A stretch of DNA of 64,000 bases from Amycolatopsis benzoatilytica AK 16/65 (GCF_000383915.1 NZ_KB912942.1:6072564-6136563), one strand, 5' to 3'; shown: positions 8,969 to 17,119, numbered from the stretch's first letter. The notes: generated by a model from the letters alone, not told the origin. Numbers and translations: made by a program.

Positions 8969-9405
8969 CGGGTTGACCTCCACGGTCGTCGAAAGCGTCG
9001 GCATGATGACTTGTTACGGCTCATACCACCCCCGCCGTCGCGGGTGCCGGGGCGTGTCCGGGCCGTTCGATTAGCACTCTAGCCATGGGAGTGCCAGCTT
9101 CGCAAGGAGGGTCGGTTTGACGTGGCGAAACGTGTCGCGGAAGCGGCTGACCGGCGGCTTTGTTCCGGGCCGGTTCCGCGATCCGGCCCGGCGGCGTGAC
9201 CGGGCTCGCCGTCCGTCCGCCCTGACGAACAGGATGCCCGGGCTCCGCGGTCTGATCGTCCCGCACCGGCTGGCCAGGCGCGGCCGGGACGAGAGCGAAC
9301 GCGCCGTTCGACCGCTCGGCGCAGACCCCCGTCGGCGCGCTCGCCCAGGCCCCGGTCAGCCGTTAAATTCACCCCCGATGGCCATCGAACCTGGGGGTTT
9401 CCATC
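8969..9405. other. groES/amidase divergent control region
   Basis: 437 bp without a gene. It holds the groES promoter and CIRCE near its left end. On the right is a dyad immediately before the amidase: CCCCC (9372-9376) can pair with GGGGG (9393-9397), the likely amidase ribosome site, around a 12-bp palindrome CGATGGCCATCG (9376-9387). Nothing recognisable between about 9110 and 9360. Confidence 0.6.
9071..9097 (-). promoter_or_regulatory. CIRCE operator (HrcA site) of groESL
   Basis: TTAGCACTC-N9-GAGTGCCAG matches the CIRCE consensus TTAGCACTC-N9-GAGTGCTAA at 16 of 18 arm positions. On the minus strand it overlaps a promoter with -35 TTGCGA (9105-9100) and -10 TAGAGT (9081-9076), spacer 18 bp. 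HrcA bound here would block the promoter, so groESL should be heat-induced by derepression. Confidence 0.88.
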
Positions 9406-11331
9406 ATGTCTCGTTCAGTTCACCGGATCGCCGCCGCCGGCGCCGGGCTGGCACTGCTGGCCGGGCTGACCGTGCTGACCGCGCCGGCACAGGCAGCCGC
9501 CGCGCCGGGCAGTCAGCGTCAGCGCGATTTCGCGGCCGCGGCCGGCGAGTTCGGCGTACCGCTCGACGTGCTGCTCGGCGTCTCCTATTTGGAGTCCCGC
9601 TGGGACGACCACGCGGGCACGCCCAGCACCGCCGCCGGCTACGGCCCGATGCATCTCACCGACCTGCGCACTGCCGGGGCGACCGGCGAGTTCGGCCCCA
9701 GCGACGACCCTCGTGGCGACGACGCGCGTCCGGGCTTCCGGCCGATGGCACCGCCGCCGACCACTGCTTCGCCGAGCCTGCAGACCGCAGACGCGGCAGC
9801 CGCTTTGCTGCGCACTGACGCGACGACAGTGCGTACGGACCCAAAGCAGAACATCCGCGGCGGCGCGGCGCTGCTCGCGCAGTACCAACGACAGCTAGGG
9901 GTACGCAGCGAAGCCGCTAAGGACTGGTACGGCGCGGTGGCGCGCTACAGCGGTTCCGAAGACGTGGCGGCGGCGCGATCGTTCGCCGACGAGGTCTACG
10001 GCACCATCAGCAGCGGCGTGATGCGTACGACCGATGACGGCCAGAACGTCGCGCTCGCGGCCGCGAAGGACGTGAAGCCGGACCGTACCCAGGCGGACCG
10101 ACTGGGGCTGCGAGCGGACGCTCCGCCGGCAGCCGAGTGTCCGGAGTCGGTGGCGTGCGAATCGGTGCCCGCGCCATATCAGCAGCTGCCCGTCGGCAGC
10201 TACGGCAACCACGACGTCGCGGACCGGCCGACGAGCCAGAAGATCGACTACATCGTCATCCACGACACCGAGACGACCTGGGACCAGGCGCTCAAGCTCG
10301 TGCAGGATCCGACGTACCTCGCCTGGCACTACACGGTCCGGTCGCAGGACGGCCTGATCGCGCAGCACGTGCCGACCAAGGACGTCGGCTGGCACGCCGG
10401 GAACTGGTACGTGAACTCGAAGTCGATCGGCATCGAACACGAAGGCTTTGCCGCGCAAGGAACCTGGTTCACCGAGGCGATGTACCGCTCGTCCGCGAAA
10501 CTGGTGCGCTACCTCGCCGGCCGCTACCGCATCCCACTGGACCGCGCGCACATCATCGGCCACGACAACGTGCCCGGCACCACTCCGGCGACCATCGCCG
10601 GCATGCACTGGGACCCGGGCCCGTACTGGGACTGGCAGCACTACTTCGAGCTGCTCGGCGCTCCGCCGCACCGCACCGGCAGCACCAGCTCGCCGCTCGT
10701 CACGATCGCCCCGGACTACCAGCGCAACCCGCAGACGTTCACCGGCTGCGACCAGATCGGCTCCGGAAACCCTTGCCCGGCCATGAATTCCGAAGCTGTG
10801 GTGCTGCACACCGCGCCGAGTGATTCCGCGCCCCTGGTCTCCGACCCCGGACTGCACGGCACCGGTCCGTCCACAATGGATGTGTCCGATGTGGGCAGCC
10901 GGGCGGCCACCGGCCAGCAGTACGCGGTCGCCGACCGCAGCGGCGAATGGACAGCGATCTGGTACCTGGGGCAGAAAGCCTGGTTCCACAACCCGGGCAC
11001 CGCACCCGCCGCCGTGCCCGCGTCCGGGATGATCGCCACGCCCAAGCCGGGCAAGGCGACCATCCCGGTCTACGGCCGCGCATACCCGGAAGCGTCCGCG
11101 TATCCGGCGAACATCCCGCCGCAGGCACTCGCGCCGATGCCGTACACGTTCGCCGCGGGCCAGCGGTACGCGGTAAACGGCTTCCAGCCGTCGGAGTACC
11201 TGTGGGCCACCACGTTCGACCCGGCGCAGCACGTGGTGGTGCGAGGGAAGACGACGTACGTGCAGGTCCAGTTCGGCCACCGGATCGAGTACGTCAACCT
11301 CGACGACGTGCAGCTGCTGCCGGCTTACTGA
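9406..11331 (+). CDS. Secreted N-acetylmuramoyl-L-alanine amidase
   Basis: Cell-wall hydrolase of 641 residues, exported: signal peptide 1-31 (hydrophobic GAGLALLAGLTVLTAP, Ala-x-Ala site). Residues about 35-215 resemble a lysozyme/transglycosylase-like helical fold (PLDVLLGVSYLESRW). An Amidase_2/PGRP zinc domain follows (about 265-415): His286 in IVIHDTE, WHAGNWYVN, His386 in IIGHDNVPG, and His401/Asp403 in HWDPGPYWDW. The C-terminal 230 residues, with repeated A-x-G-QxYAV segments, look like SH3-type wall-binding repeats. Starts the block between groES and tsaD. A hairpin around its ribosome site may regulate translation. Confidence 0.9.
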   Translation: MSRSVHRIAAAGAGLALLAGLTVLTAPAQAAAAPGSQRQRDFAAAAGEFGVPLDVLLGVSYLESRWDDHAGTPSTAAGYGPMHLTDLRTAGATGEFGPSDDPRGDDARPGFRPMAPPPTTASPSLQTADAAAALLRTDATTVRTDPKQNIRGGAALLAQYQRQLGVRSEAAKDWYGAVARYSGSEDVAAARSFADEVYGTISSGVMRTTDDGQNVALAAAKDVKPDRTQADRLGLRADAPPAAECPESVACESVPAPYQQLPVGSYGNHDVADRPTSQKIDYIVIHDTETTWDQALKLVQDPTYLAWHYTVRSQDGLIAQHVPTKDVGWHAGNWYVNSKSIGIEHEGFAAQGTWFTEAMYRSSAKLVRYLAGRYRIPLDRAHIIGHDNVPGTTPATIAGMHWDPGPYWDWQHYFELLGAPPHRTGSTSSPLVTIAPDYQRNPQTFTGCDQIGSGNPCPAMNSEAVVLHTAPSDSAPLVSDPGLHGTGPSTMDVSDVGSRAATGQQYAVADRSGEWTAIWYLGQKAWFHNPGTAPAAVPASGMIATPKPGKATIPVYGRAYPEASAYPANIPPQALAPMPYTFAAGQRYAVNGFQPSEYLWATTFDPAQHVVVRGKTTYVQVQFGHRIEYVNLDDVQLLPAY

Positions 11332-11420
11332 GGTTTCCTCAGCAAGGCCGAGAGCGGCGGGTTAGGCATCGCGATGCCCGCCAGGACGCCAGCGGGGACG
11401 AGGCAACCCCGCTCCCGCAG

Positions 11421-11479
11421 AAGTGCGTGAAGGGAACCCTGAGGGACTCTGAGTACCTCGATGTTCCCTTCACGTACTT
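11421..11479. repeat. Dispersed palindrome, copy A (putative bidirectional terminator)
   Basis: Arms GTGAAGGGAAC (11427-11437) and GTTCCCTTCAC (11463-11473) pair perfectly, and the pairing extends outwards to 16 of 17. The centre, GAGGGACTC-T-GAGTACCTC, is also a dyad. Same outer GTGAAGG and inner GGGACTC pattern as the elements at 28454 and 58255. Lies between the convergent amidase and arsI genes. Confidence 0.75.
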
Positions 11480-11545
11480 CAGCATCGCGTACCAAGCCAT
11501 CGGGTCAGGTAGCACCCTGCACCAGCTACCGAGAAGCCTTACTGA

Positions 11546-11965
11546 TCACTGGTGCCGCGGGGGGGTGCAGCACTCCGTGGCCTCCGGACCGAACGTCTGC
11601 GAGTCCGCCTTTACCGTGTAGACCTCCCACGGCTCCTGCCCGGGGCCGTGCACCCACACCTTGTCCTGTACGGCGTAGCAGCAGGTGGTGTTGTCTTCCG
11701 GCAGGGTGTCCAGCCCTTCGCCGGTCAGGCGCTTGCTCGCCGCGCTGACCTCGTCGGTCGATTCCACCTCGACGCCCAGGTGGTCCATCACGGTCGCCTG
11801 GCCCGGCTCGCCTTCCAGCAGCACGAGCTTCAGCGCCGGTTCAGCCACCGCGAAGTTGGCGTAACCAGGTCGCCGCTTGGCCGGTTCGACGCCGAACAGC
11901 TTCGAGTAGAAGTCGACCGAGCCTTCGAGATCGCCGACCCGCAGGGCCAGCTGCACACGAGACAT
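11546..11965 (-). CDS. arsI: ArsI/CadI-family arsenic/cadmium resistance metalloenzyme
   Basis: Vicinal-oxygen-chelate protein of 139 residues, homologous to ArsI C-As lyase and M. tuberculosis CadI (Rv2641). Predicted metal ligands Gln5, His62 and Glu114; the vicinal pair Cys95-Cys96 in NTTCCYAVQDKVWV, which binds trivalent arsenic in ArsI; and a C-terminal Cys132-Cys133. ATG 11965 follows AAGGAG and gives the family N-terminus MSRVQLAL; a longer start would run into the operator. Divergent from arsR across a 78-bp control region. Methylarsenite demethylation is inferred from family, with cadmium binding the alternative. Confidence 0.88.
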   Translation of the reverse strand: MSRVQLALRVGDLEGSVDFYSKLFGVEPAKRRPGYANFAVAEPALKLVLLEGEPGQATVMDHLGVEVESTDEVSAASKRLTGEGLDTLPEDNTTCCYAVQDKVWVHGPGQEPWEVYTVKADSQTFGPEATECCTPPRHQ

Positions 11966-11978
11966 CCGCACTCCTTGA

Positions 11979-12043
11979 TTAGAAGATTGTCTAAACAGTG
12001 CCCTCAGATTGCCGCTTGAATAGACGTCTGTCAAGATAGACGC
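11979..12043. promoter_or_regulatory. Candidate ArsR operators between arsI and arsR
   Basis: Two dyads in the divergent promoter region: TTAGA-N6-TCTAA (11979-11994), and ATAGACGTCTGT (12020-12031) centred on the palindrome AGACGTCT. ATAGACG recurs at 12036-12042, directly before the arsR start. One site is near each gene, which fits autoregulation plus control of arsI. Confidence 0.55.
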
Positions 12044-12406
12044 ATGCCGAAACAGCTGCCGATCGTCGCGATGGACGCCTGCTGTTCACCGCTTGCCCGC
12101 GAGCCGCTGAGCGAGGAGCAAGCCGTCGACCTGGCCAAGCTGTTCAAGGCGATAGCCGACCCGGTACGGCTGCGACTGCTGTCCCTGATCGCCTCGCACG
12201 AGGGAGGCGAGGCCTGCGTCTGCGACCTCACCGACGCGTTCGAGCTGACCGGCCCGACCATCTCGCACCACCTCAAGGTGCTGCGCGAGTCCGGCCTGAC
12301 CACCGGCGAACGGCGCGGCACCTGGATCTACTACCGCGTCCACCCCGAGGTGCTGGCCCGGCTTTCCGCCGTGCTCGTCCCGGGCGACGTCCCGGCGCCG
12401 GCATGA
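12044..12406 (+). CDS. arsR: ArsR-family metalloregulatory repressor
   Basis: Winged-helix repressor of 120 residues (core about 28-105; DNA-recognition helix TGPTISHHLKVLRESGL). Cysteines: Cys13-Cys14 in DACCSPLA and the pair in GEACVCDL at the start of helix 3. The N-terminal CC plus helix-3 Cys arrangement resembles Corynebacterium glutamicum ArsR, whose As(III) site uses those cysteines. Probably releases the arsI and arsR-acr3 promoters on As(III) binding. The last codons overlap the start of the transporter gene by 4 nt (ATGA), giving translational coupling. Confidence 0.93.
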   Translation: MPKQLPIVAMDACCSPLAREPLSEEQAVDLAKLFKAIADPVRLRLLSLIASHEGGEACVCDLTDAFELTGPTISHHLKVLRESGLTTGERRGTWIYYRVHPEVLARLSAVLVPGDVPAPA

Positions 12407-13845
12407 CCAGGCCCGCCCGGCTGTCCACGCTGGATCGCCTGCTGCCGGTCTGGATCGGTGCCGCGATGGCCGCCGGACTCCTTGCCGGACGGTGGATTCC
12501 CGGGCTGAACACCGCGGTGTCCGCCGTACAGGTGGACGGCATCTCCCTGCCGATCGCACTCGGCCTGCTGGTGATGATGTACCCGGTGCTGGCGAAGGTC
12601 CGCTACGACCGGCTGTCCTCGGTCACCCGCGACCGGCGGCTGCTGTGGCCGTCACTGGTGCTGAACTGGCTGGTCGGGCCGGCGCTGATGTTCACACTCG
12701 CCTGGCTGCTGGTGCCCGACCTGCCCGAGTACCGCACCGGCCTGATCATCGTCGGGCTGGCCCGGTGCATCGCGATGGTGATCATCTGGAACGACCTCGC
12801 CTGCGGAGATCGCGAAGCCGCCGCGGTGCTGGTCGCGCTGAACTCGGTGTTCCAAGTGGTCGCGTTCGGATTGCTGGGCTGGTTCTATCTCTCGGTGCTG
12901 CCGGGCTGGCTCGGCCTGCCACAGACCGATCTGACGGTGTCCGGCTGGCAGATCGCGAAAAGCGTGCTGATCTTCCTCGGCATCCCGCTCGTCGCCGGGT
13001 ATCTCACCCGCCGCCTCGGCGAGCGGGCGAAAGGCCGGGAGTGGTACGAGAACCGGTTCCTGCCGCGGATCGGCCCGGCCGCACTGTACGGGCTGCTGTT
13101 CACCATCGTCGTGCTGTTCGCGCTGCAGGGCGACCAGATCACCGCGCGACCGCTGGACGTCGCCCGGATCGCGGTGCCCCTGCTGGCCTACTTCGGGCTG
13201 ATGTGGGCCGGGTCGTACACGCTCGGCAAGGCGATCGGCCTGTCCTACGAACGCACCACCACACTGGCGTTCACCGCCGCGGGCAACAACTTCGAGCTGG
13301 CCATCGCGGTCGCGATCGCGACCTTCGGGGCGAAGAGCGGACAGGCGCTGGCCGGCGTGGTCGGGCCGCTGATCGAGGTGCCGGTGCTGGTGGGCTTGGT
13401 CTATGTCTCGCTGGCGCTTCGGCGCCGGTTTCGGAGTGGAGGTCGTGTGCGCACGCCGGAAGTCCTGTTCGTCTGTGTCCACAACGCGGGCCGTTCGCAG
13501 ATGGCCGCCGCGCTGCTGCACCAGCACGCGGACGGACGCGTCGCCGTCCGCTCCGCCGGATCAGCGCCCGGGAACGAGGTGAACCCGGCGGTGGTCGAGG
13601 TGATGGCCGAGATCGGCATCGACGTCTCCCGGGAGTTTCCGAAGAAACTCACCACCGACGCGGTGTCGGCGGCGGACGTCGTCATCACCATGGGCTGCGG
13701 CGACGCCTGCCCGGTTTTCCCGGGAAAGCGTTACCTCGACTGGAAACTCGACGACCCGGCCGGACTCTCCGCCGCGCAGATCCGCCCGATCCGCGACGAG
13801 ATCGATCGGCGCGTCCGGGCGCTGCTGGCAGAACTGGACGGATAG
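12403..13845 (+). CDS. acr3-arsC: ACR3 arsenite exporter fused to ArsC arsenate reductase
   Basis: Fusion of 480 residues. Residues 1-340: ACR3/bile-acid-type carrier with about ten membrane segments and the essential Cys122 (LARCIAMVIIWNDLA). Residues 341-351: basic linker. Residues 352-480: low-molecular-weight-phosphatase-type arsenate reductase, P-loop CVHNAGR (Cys358-Arg364), Cys432 and Cys436 in MGCGDACP, and DWKLDDP. The reductase makes arsenite at the membrane next to the exporter. M. tuberculosis Rv2643 has the same fusion beside cadI and arsR. GGAGG at 13438-13442 precedes in-frame GTG 13447, so a free ArsC of about 132 residues may also be made. Confidence 0.93.
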   Translation: MTRPARLSTLDRLLPVWIGAAMAAGLLAGRWIPGLNTAVSAVQVDGISLPIALGLLVMMYPVLAKVRYDRLSSVTRDRRLLWPSLVLNWLVGPALMFTLAWLLVPDLPEYRTGLIIVGLARCIAMVIIWNDLACGDREAAAVLVALNSVFQVVAFGLLGWFYLSVLPGWLGLPQTDLTVSGWQIAKSVLIFLGIPLVAGYLTRRLGERAKGREWYENRFLPRIGPAALYGLLFTIVVLFALQGDQITARPLDVARIAVPLLAYFGLMWAGSYTLGKAIGLSYERTTTLAFTAAGNNFELAIAVAIATFGAKSGQALAGVVGPLIEVPVLVGLVYVSLALRRRFRSGGRVRTPEVLFVCVHNAGRSQMAAALLHQHADGRVAVRSAGSAPGNEVNPAVVEVMAEIGIDVSREFPKKLTTDAVSAADVVITMGCGDACPVFPGKRYLDWKLDDPAGLSAAQIRPIRDEIDRRVRALLAELDG

Positions 13846-13872
13846 CCCGGGGCTCCCGCGCGAGCCCCGGGC
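13845..13872. terminator. Bidirectional terminator between acr3-arsC and the glycosyltransferase gene
   Basis: Perfect 11-bp stem GCCCGGGGCTC/GAGCCCCGGGC with a 6-nt loop. It begins at the last base of the acr3-arsC stop codon and ends 2 bp before the end of the convergent GT2 gene. Confidence 0.8.
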
Positions 13873-13874
13873 CG

Positions 13875-15260
13875 TCACGCGTCCAGGGCGACCTTCACGC
13901 CCGCGCTCGTCTCGGTGTTCCGCCGAGTCTTCGCCCACCCGTTACGCCCACGCACCAACCGGAACAGCGCGCGCCAGGACGTGATGTAGAAGGTGTAGAT
14001 GTACAGCGCGTACAGCAGCCCCATGCCGATCCCGCGGAAGATGTTCTTGCTGCGCAGGCATTTCATCTGATAGATCGGCCCCCACACCACGAACGGCAGC
14101 AGTCCGAACGAGCCGTAGATCGCGAAGAGGATCCAAGCGCCGCCGGTGAACCACGTCCACACCTGGCCCGGATCGCCGGCCGTGTTGACCAGGAGCAGGA
14201 TGAACGGAACCGGGTAGAGCAGCGAGCCGAGCAGCTGCATCCACGGCTGCGCAAGGTAGTACATCATCTCCGCGGCGCCCAAAGTGGACACGTGCGGCGA
14301 GTCCCAGATCCGGCGCAGGTACCGCATGCACTGCATGGTGCCCTGCCCCCACCGGGTGCGCTGCACGAGGAACCTGCGCAGGCTGTACAGCCCTTCCTGA
14401 TCCACGTGGGAGTCCGGGGTGAAGCCGGTGCGCCAGCCCGCGGTGAGCAGGTGCACGCCGAGTTCGAAGTCCTCCAGCAGGGAGCCTCGCCACGGGGCCA
14501 TCTCCCCGCCGCCGATCGAGTCCAACGCGGACAGCCGGGTGAACTGCCCATTGCCGCCCATCGAGATCGTGCCGGTGAAGCCGCGCGAGGTTTGGATGGC
14601 GGCGATCGCGGTGCGGAACTCCAGGTCCTGCAGCTGGGCGAGTTTCAGGCCGAACGCCCGGGAAAACCAGGTGCGGCCCGGCGCGCGGCCGTGCACGTTG
14701 CTCATCCGCACGTCGAGCTGGACGGCCCCGATGGTCTCGTCGCCGAACAAATGGTCCGCGGCGCACACTTCGAGGCAGTTGGGCGCGGGACGGCCGTCCG
14801 CGTCGACCACGACGACGACCACCCGGTCCCGGTCGGCGTTGGGGCCGAGCCAGTCGTCCAGTTCCCGGTAGGCGGCGTTGAGCGCGTCTCCCTTGCCAGT
14901 ACGGGCTTCCGGGCGCTCGCGGGCGACCAGGTGCAGGTTCGCGTCGTAGCCGCCGTTGCGCCGCCAGACCGATCGGACCACGCGCGCGGTCCGGTCGTCG
15001 GAATCGTCGTCGACGACCCACACGTGCGCGCGGCGGAACGTGCCGCGCAGGTAACGCACGGTCTCGCGGATCACCACCTCCTCGTCCCGGCACGGAACGA
15101 AGAAGTGCCAGGAGAAGTCGGCCGGATCGCCGACCGGGGCGGGTTTGCGGCGCAGGTAGGGCACCACGATCAGCACGACGTACACCAGGAACGCGACGCT
15201 CATGGTGAGCGCGAACGCCTGCGTGACCGACAGCAGGATCTTCAGGCCGGAGTCGCTCAC
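13875..15260 (-). CDS. Processive GT2-family membrane glycosyltransferase
   Basis: Membrane glycosyltransferase of 461 residues, of the cellulose/hyaluronan/poly-GlcNAc synthase type. Two N-terminal membrane segments, then a GT-A domain with VPCRDEEVVIRETV, WVVDDDSDD, the metal motif VVDADGRP, SLLEDFELG and QRTRWGQG (QxxRW), then about four C-terminal membrane segments. Donor and product are unknown. Start is GTG 15260, overlapping the exosortase stop by 4 nt (GTGA); a longer frame reaching 15305 would lie inside the exosortase gene. Coupling to an exosortase suggests it glycosylates, or makes a polymer joined to, the exosortase substrate. Confidence 0.88.
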   Translation of the reverse strand: MSDSGLKILLSVTQAFALTMSVAFLVYVVLIVVPYLRRKPAPVGDPADFSWHFFVPCRDEEVVIRETVRYLRGTFRRAHVWVVDDDSDDRTARVVRSVWRRNGGYDANLHLVARERPEARTGKGDALNAAYRELDDWLGPNADRDRVVVVVVDADGRPAPNCLEVCAADHLFGDETIGAVQLDVRMSNVHGRAPGRTWFSRAFGLKLAQLQDLEFRTAIAAIQTSRGFTGTISMGGNGQFTRLSALDSIGGGEMAPWRGSLLEDFELGVHLLTAGWRTGFTPDSHVDQEGLYSLRRFLVQRTRWGQGTMQCMRYLRRIWDSPHVSTLGAAEMMYYLAQPWMQLLGSLLYPVPFILLLVNTAGDPGQVWTWFTGGAWILFAIYGSFGLLPFVVWGPIYQMKCLRSKNIFRGIGMGLLYALYIYTFYITSWRALFRLVRGRNGWAKTRRNTETSAGVKVALDA

Positions 15261-15823
15261 GCCGCGGCCTGCTTCTCGGCCTTCGTCTTGCGCGTGGACA
15301 GCCACACGAACAGCACCAGGGAGATCGCGCCGCCGATGACACTGACCATCGAGCCGAGCAGGGTGTGCCCCCAGTAATAGCCCTCGTCCGTGCCTAAGGC
15401 GTTGACGAGGCCGACGATCGTCAGGATCCGTAACTGATTAACCAGAATCACCGCGATCACGGAAATTCCCAGCGCAAAAAGGAGCCGCCGGGCATTCCGC
15501 GGCCGGAACCAGAGCAGCACCGCGGTTACTAATAGCAACGGCAGCAGCAGGAATACCGAGGAGCATTCTGGCGTCATTCGCAACCCGAATGGAGTATCGC
15601 CAGTCAACCCGAAGTAGACCGTTTCCCGGTTTCCGGCGACATATACACCCGATGAGGTGATGACGCGAAGGATGGCACCGGCCAGGTGCACTTCGAGTTC
15701 GCGGTACGCGCGCTCCACGAGCACCAGCAGCACTCCGGCGACGAGCACGCAGAGCACTCCGAACAGCGCGATACGCTGCGGGAACTTGCGTGAACCAGTC
15801 ACCGGAACATGGACAGCAGCCAC
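15257..15823 (-). CDS. Exosortase/archaeosortase-family transpeptidase-like protein
   Basis: Integral membrane protein of 188 residues with five or six hydrophobic segments. The exosortase catalytic triad is visible in order: Cys87 in TPECSSVFLLLP, Arg132 in NQLRILTI and His153 in YYWGHTLLGS. The family cleaves C-terminal sorting signals and is thought to transfer the protein to a membrane or envelope anchor. Two leucines, L98 (15530-15532) and L131 (15431-15433), are TTA codons, and the gene uses many A/T-ending codons unlike its neighbours. GTG 15823 follows GAGAGG. Divergent from the secreted protein at 16151, its likely substrate. I cannot resolve the exosortase subtype. Confidence 0.85.
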   Translation of the reverse strand: MAAVHVPVTGSRKFPQRIALFGVLCVLVAGVLLVLVERAYRELEVHLAGAILRVITSSGVYVAGNRETVYFGLTGDTPFGLRMTPECSSVFLLLPLLLVTAVLLWFRPRNARRLLFALGISVIAVILVNQLRILTIVGLVNALGTDEGYYWGHTLLGSMVSVIGGAISLVLFVWLSTRKTKAEKQAAA

Positions 15824-16150
15824 GACGACCCTCTCAGCCGAAAACCCAGCGGAAACGAAGCGGACCCCACGGCGAGCTTAAGCCACGAAGTTTCCTCCCT
15901 GCACCGGACTGCCCCCATTCCGGAGACACCGGAGCAGCCTTCGGCACGATCCGCCGCAATCTTGCTAGGCCGTTCGAGTGAACGTTTACCCGACCTGGGA
16001 CAAAGCGAATTTCTATCACTCGATCCGGTGGTCGAGGGAAAAATCTGTGCCATTTCTGAAACTCCCGGCGATAACCGATCCGCGTGCCGACTCAAGGTTT
16101 CAGCGGGTTTCGTCCGTGCCGCGGCTCGCCCAGAGAAAATCGGAGGACCA
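15824..16150. other. Divergent control region of the exosortase module
   Basis: 327 bp without a gene, locally A/T-richer (about 16000-16070) than surrounding DNA. Small dyads occur (TCCGGAGACACCGGA near 15919; CACTCGATCC/GGTGGTCGAG near 16018). No known riboswitch pattern was recognised. Promoters for both directions should be here. Confidence 0.45.
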
Positions 16151-16918
16151 GTGAAGAGACACCTCGTGCGACGGGGCGGAGCGATCGCCGCGGTCGTGGC
16201 GAGCATCGCCTTGGCCGGTGCCGTTCCGGCCAGCGCCGCTCCCGGCGACGGGTCGGCCTACGGCGTCGACGTCAAAGTGACGCTGCTCGGGCAGCCCGCG
16301 GTGACGCTCGGCCCGCTCGCGGCGGCGAACACCAACGGCCCGACGCACAACACCGCGGTCTCCGCGAACGTGCCCGGCGTGCTGTCCACCGGCGTGATCA
16401 ACACGTCCGCCGTGCGCGACGACAACTCCGGCTCCGTGACGTCGAAGGCGTCGACCGCCGACGTCGGTTTGCCGTTGCTCAAGGCCGCGCTCGGCAACGT
16501 CGGCGCGAAGGCCGTCGAAGCGGTGTGCACCGCGACACAGGAAGGCGTGAAGGGCAGCAGCACACTGGTCGGTGCGAACCTCGGCAGCCTGGGCAAGGTC
16601 GACGCCACCCCGGCGGCGAACACCCAGCTCGCCGTGAACGTCGGCCCGCTGCACATCGCGACGCTGATCCTCAACGAGCAGATCAAGAACAAGGACGGCA
16701 GCCTCACGGTCAACGCGCTGCACCTGAAACTGCTCGGCGGCGAGGCGCTCGGCGCTCTCGGCTCGGGCGACGTGGTCCTGTCGTCGGCGACCTGCGGCCC
16801 GGCCGCTCCCCCGATGCCGCTCGCTTCGGGCACCGGCATGTGGGTCGGCTTCGGCGTGCTCGCCGCGATCGCGGTGCCGGTCGGCCTGCGATTCAGCCGC
16901 CGGCGTTCGGCTGCCTGA
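16151..16918 (+). CDS. Secreted, C-terminally anchored surface protein (choice-of-anchor-like)
   Basis: Exported protein of 255 residues. Signal peptide 1-29 (KRHLVRRGG then a hydrophobic core, cut after PASA). The mature part is rich in Gly/Ala/Val/Asn/Thr beta-type segments (VDVKVTLLGQPAVTLGPLAAANTNG) with two cysteines. The tail has the three-part layout of a sorting signal: PMPLASGTG, a membrane segment (about 228-247) and RFSRRRSAA. It resembles actinobacterial 'choice-of-anchor' proteins, whose members use varied C-terminal anchors. GTG 16151 follows GGAGG closely; an open frame continues upstream but lacks a signal peptide. Likely client of the divergent exosortase. Confidence 0.75.
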   Translation: MKRHLVRRGGAIAAVVASIALAGAVPASAAPGDGSAYGVDVKVTLLGQPAVTLGPLAAANTNGPTHNTAVSANVPGVLSTGVINTSAVRDDNSGSVTSKASTADVGLPLLKAALGNVGAKAVEAVCTATQEGVKGSSTLVGANLGSLGKVDATPAANTQLAVNVGPLHIATLILNEQIKNKDGSLTVNALHLKLLGGEALGALGSGDVVLSSATCGPAAPPMPLASGTGMWVGFGVLAAIAVPVGLRFSRRRSAA

Positions 16919-16939
16919 CCCTCGTGAGGTGATGGATCG

Positions 16940-17119
16940 ATGTACAAGTTGCCTGGTGCCGGGGTCGGCGTCGCCGGTGGCGGAGTGGGCACCCTCGCCG
17001 CCACCGGCGCCGACGTCGGCTGGTGGCTCGCGCTCGGCGTCCTGCTGGTGATCCTCGGGGTCGCCGCACTGGTCGCCGTGCGCCGCCGGAACCGGCGGTT
17101 CGCCCGCCTGGACGGCTGA
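16940..17119 (+). CDS. 59-residue peptide consisting mostly of a LAATG sorting signal and TM anchor
   Basis: Short gene 21 bp after the surface-protein gene, GAGGTGAT six bases before ATG 16940. The product starts with a Gly/Val-rich segment (MYKLPGAGVGVAGGGVG), then TLAATGADVG, one hydrophobic helix (WWLALGVLLVILGVAALVAV) and RRRNRRFARLDG. LAATG fits the LAxTG signal of class E sortases, and the motif-helix-basic layout also fits exosortase signals. There is no signal peptide and almost no body before the signal. It may be a small membrane partner of the module or a decayed surface protein. Confidence 0.6.
   Translation: MYKLPGAGVGVAGGGVGTLAATGADVGWWLALGVLLVILGVAALVAVRRRNRRFARLDG

Noticed and set aside
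9098..9405. c-di-AMP (ydaO-type) riboswitch upstream of the amidase
   Set aside because: Such riboswitches often precede wall hydrolases in actinobacteria, but I could not find the conserved core.
12492..15377. 961-codon plus-strand frame spanning acr3-arsC and the GT2 gene
   Set aside because: Out of frame with ACR3-ArsC and antisense to the GT2 enzyme; composition is Arg/Pro/Gly noise.
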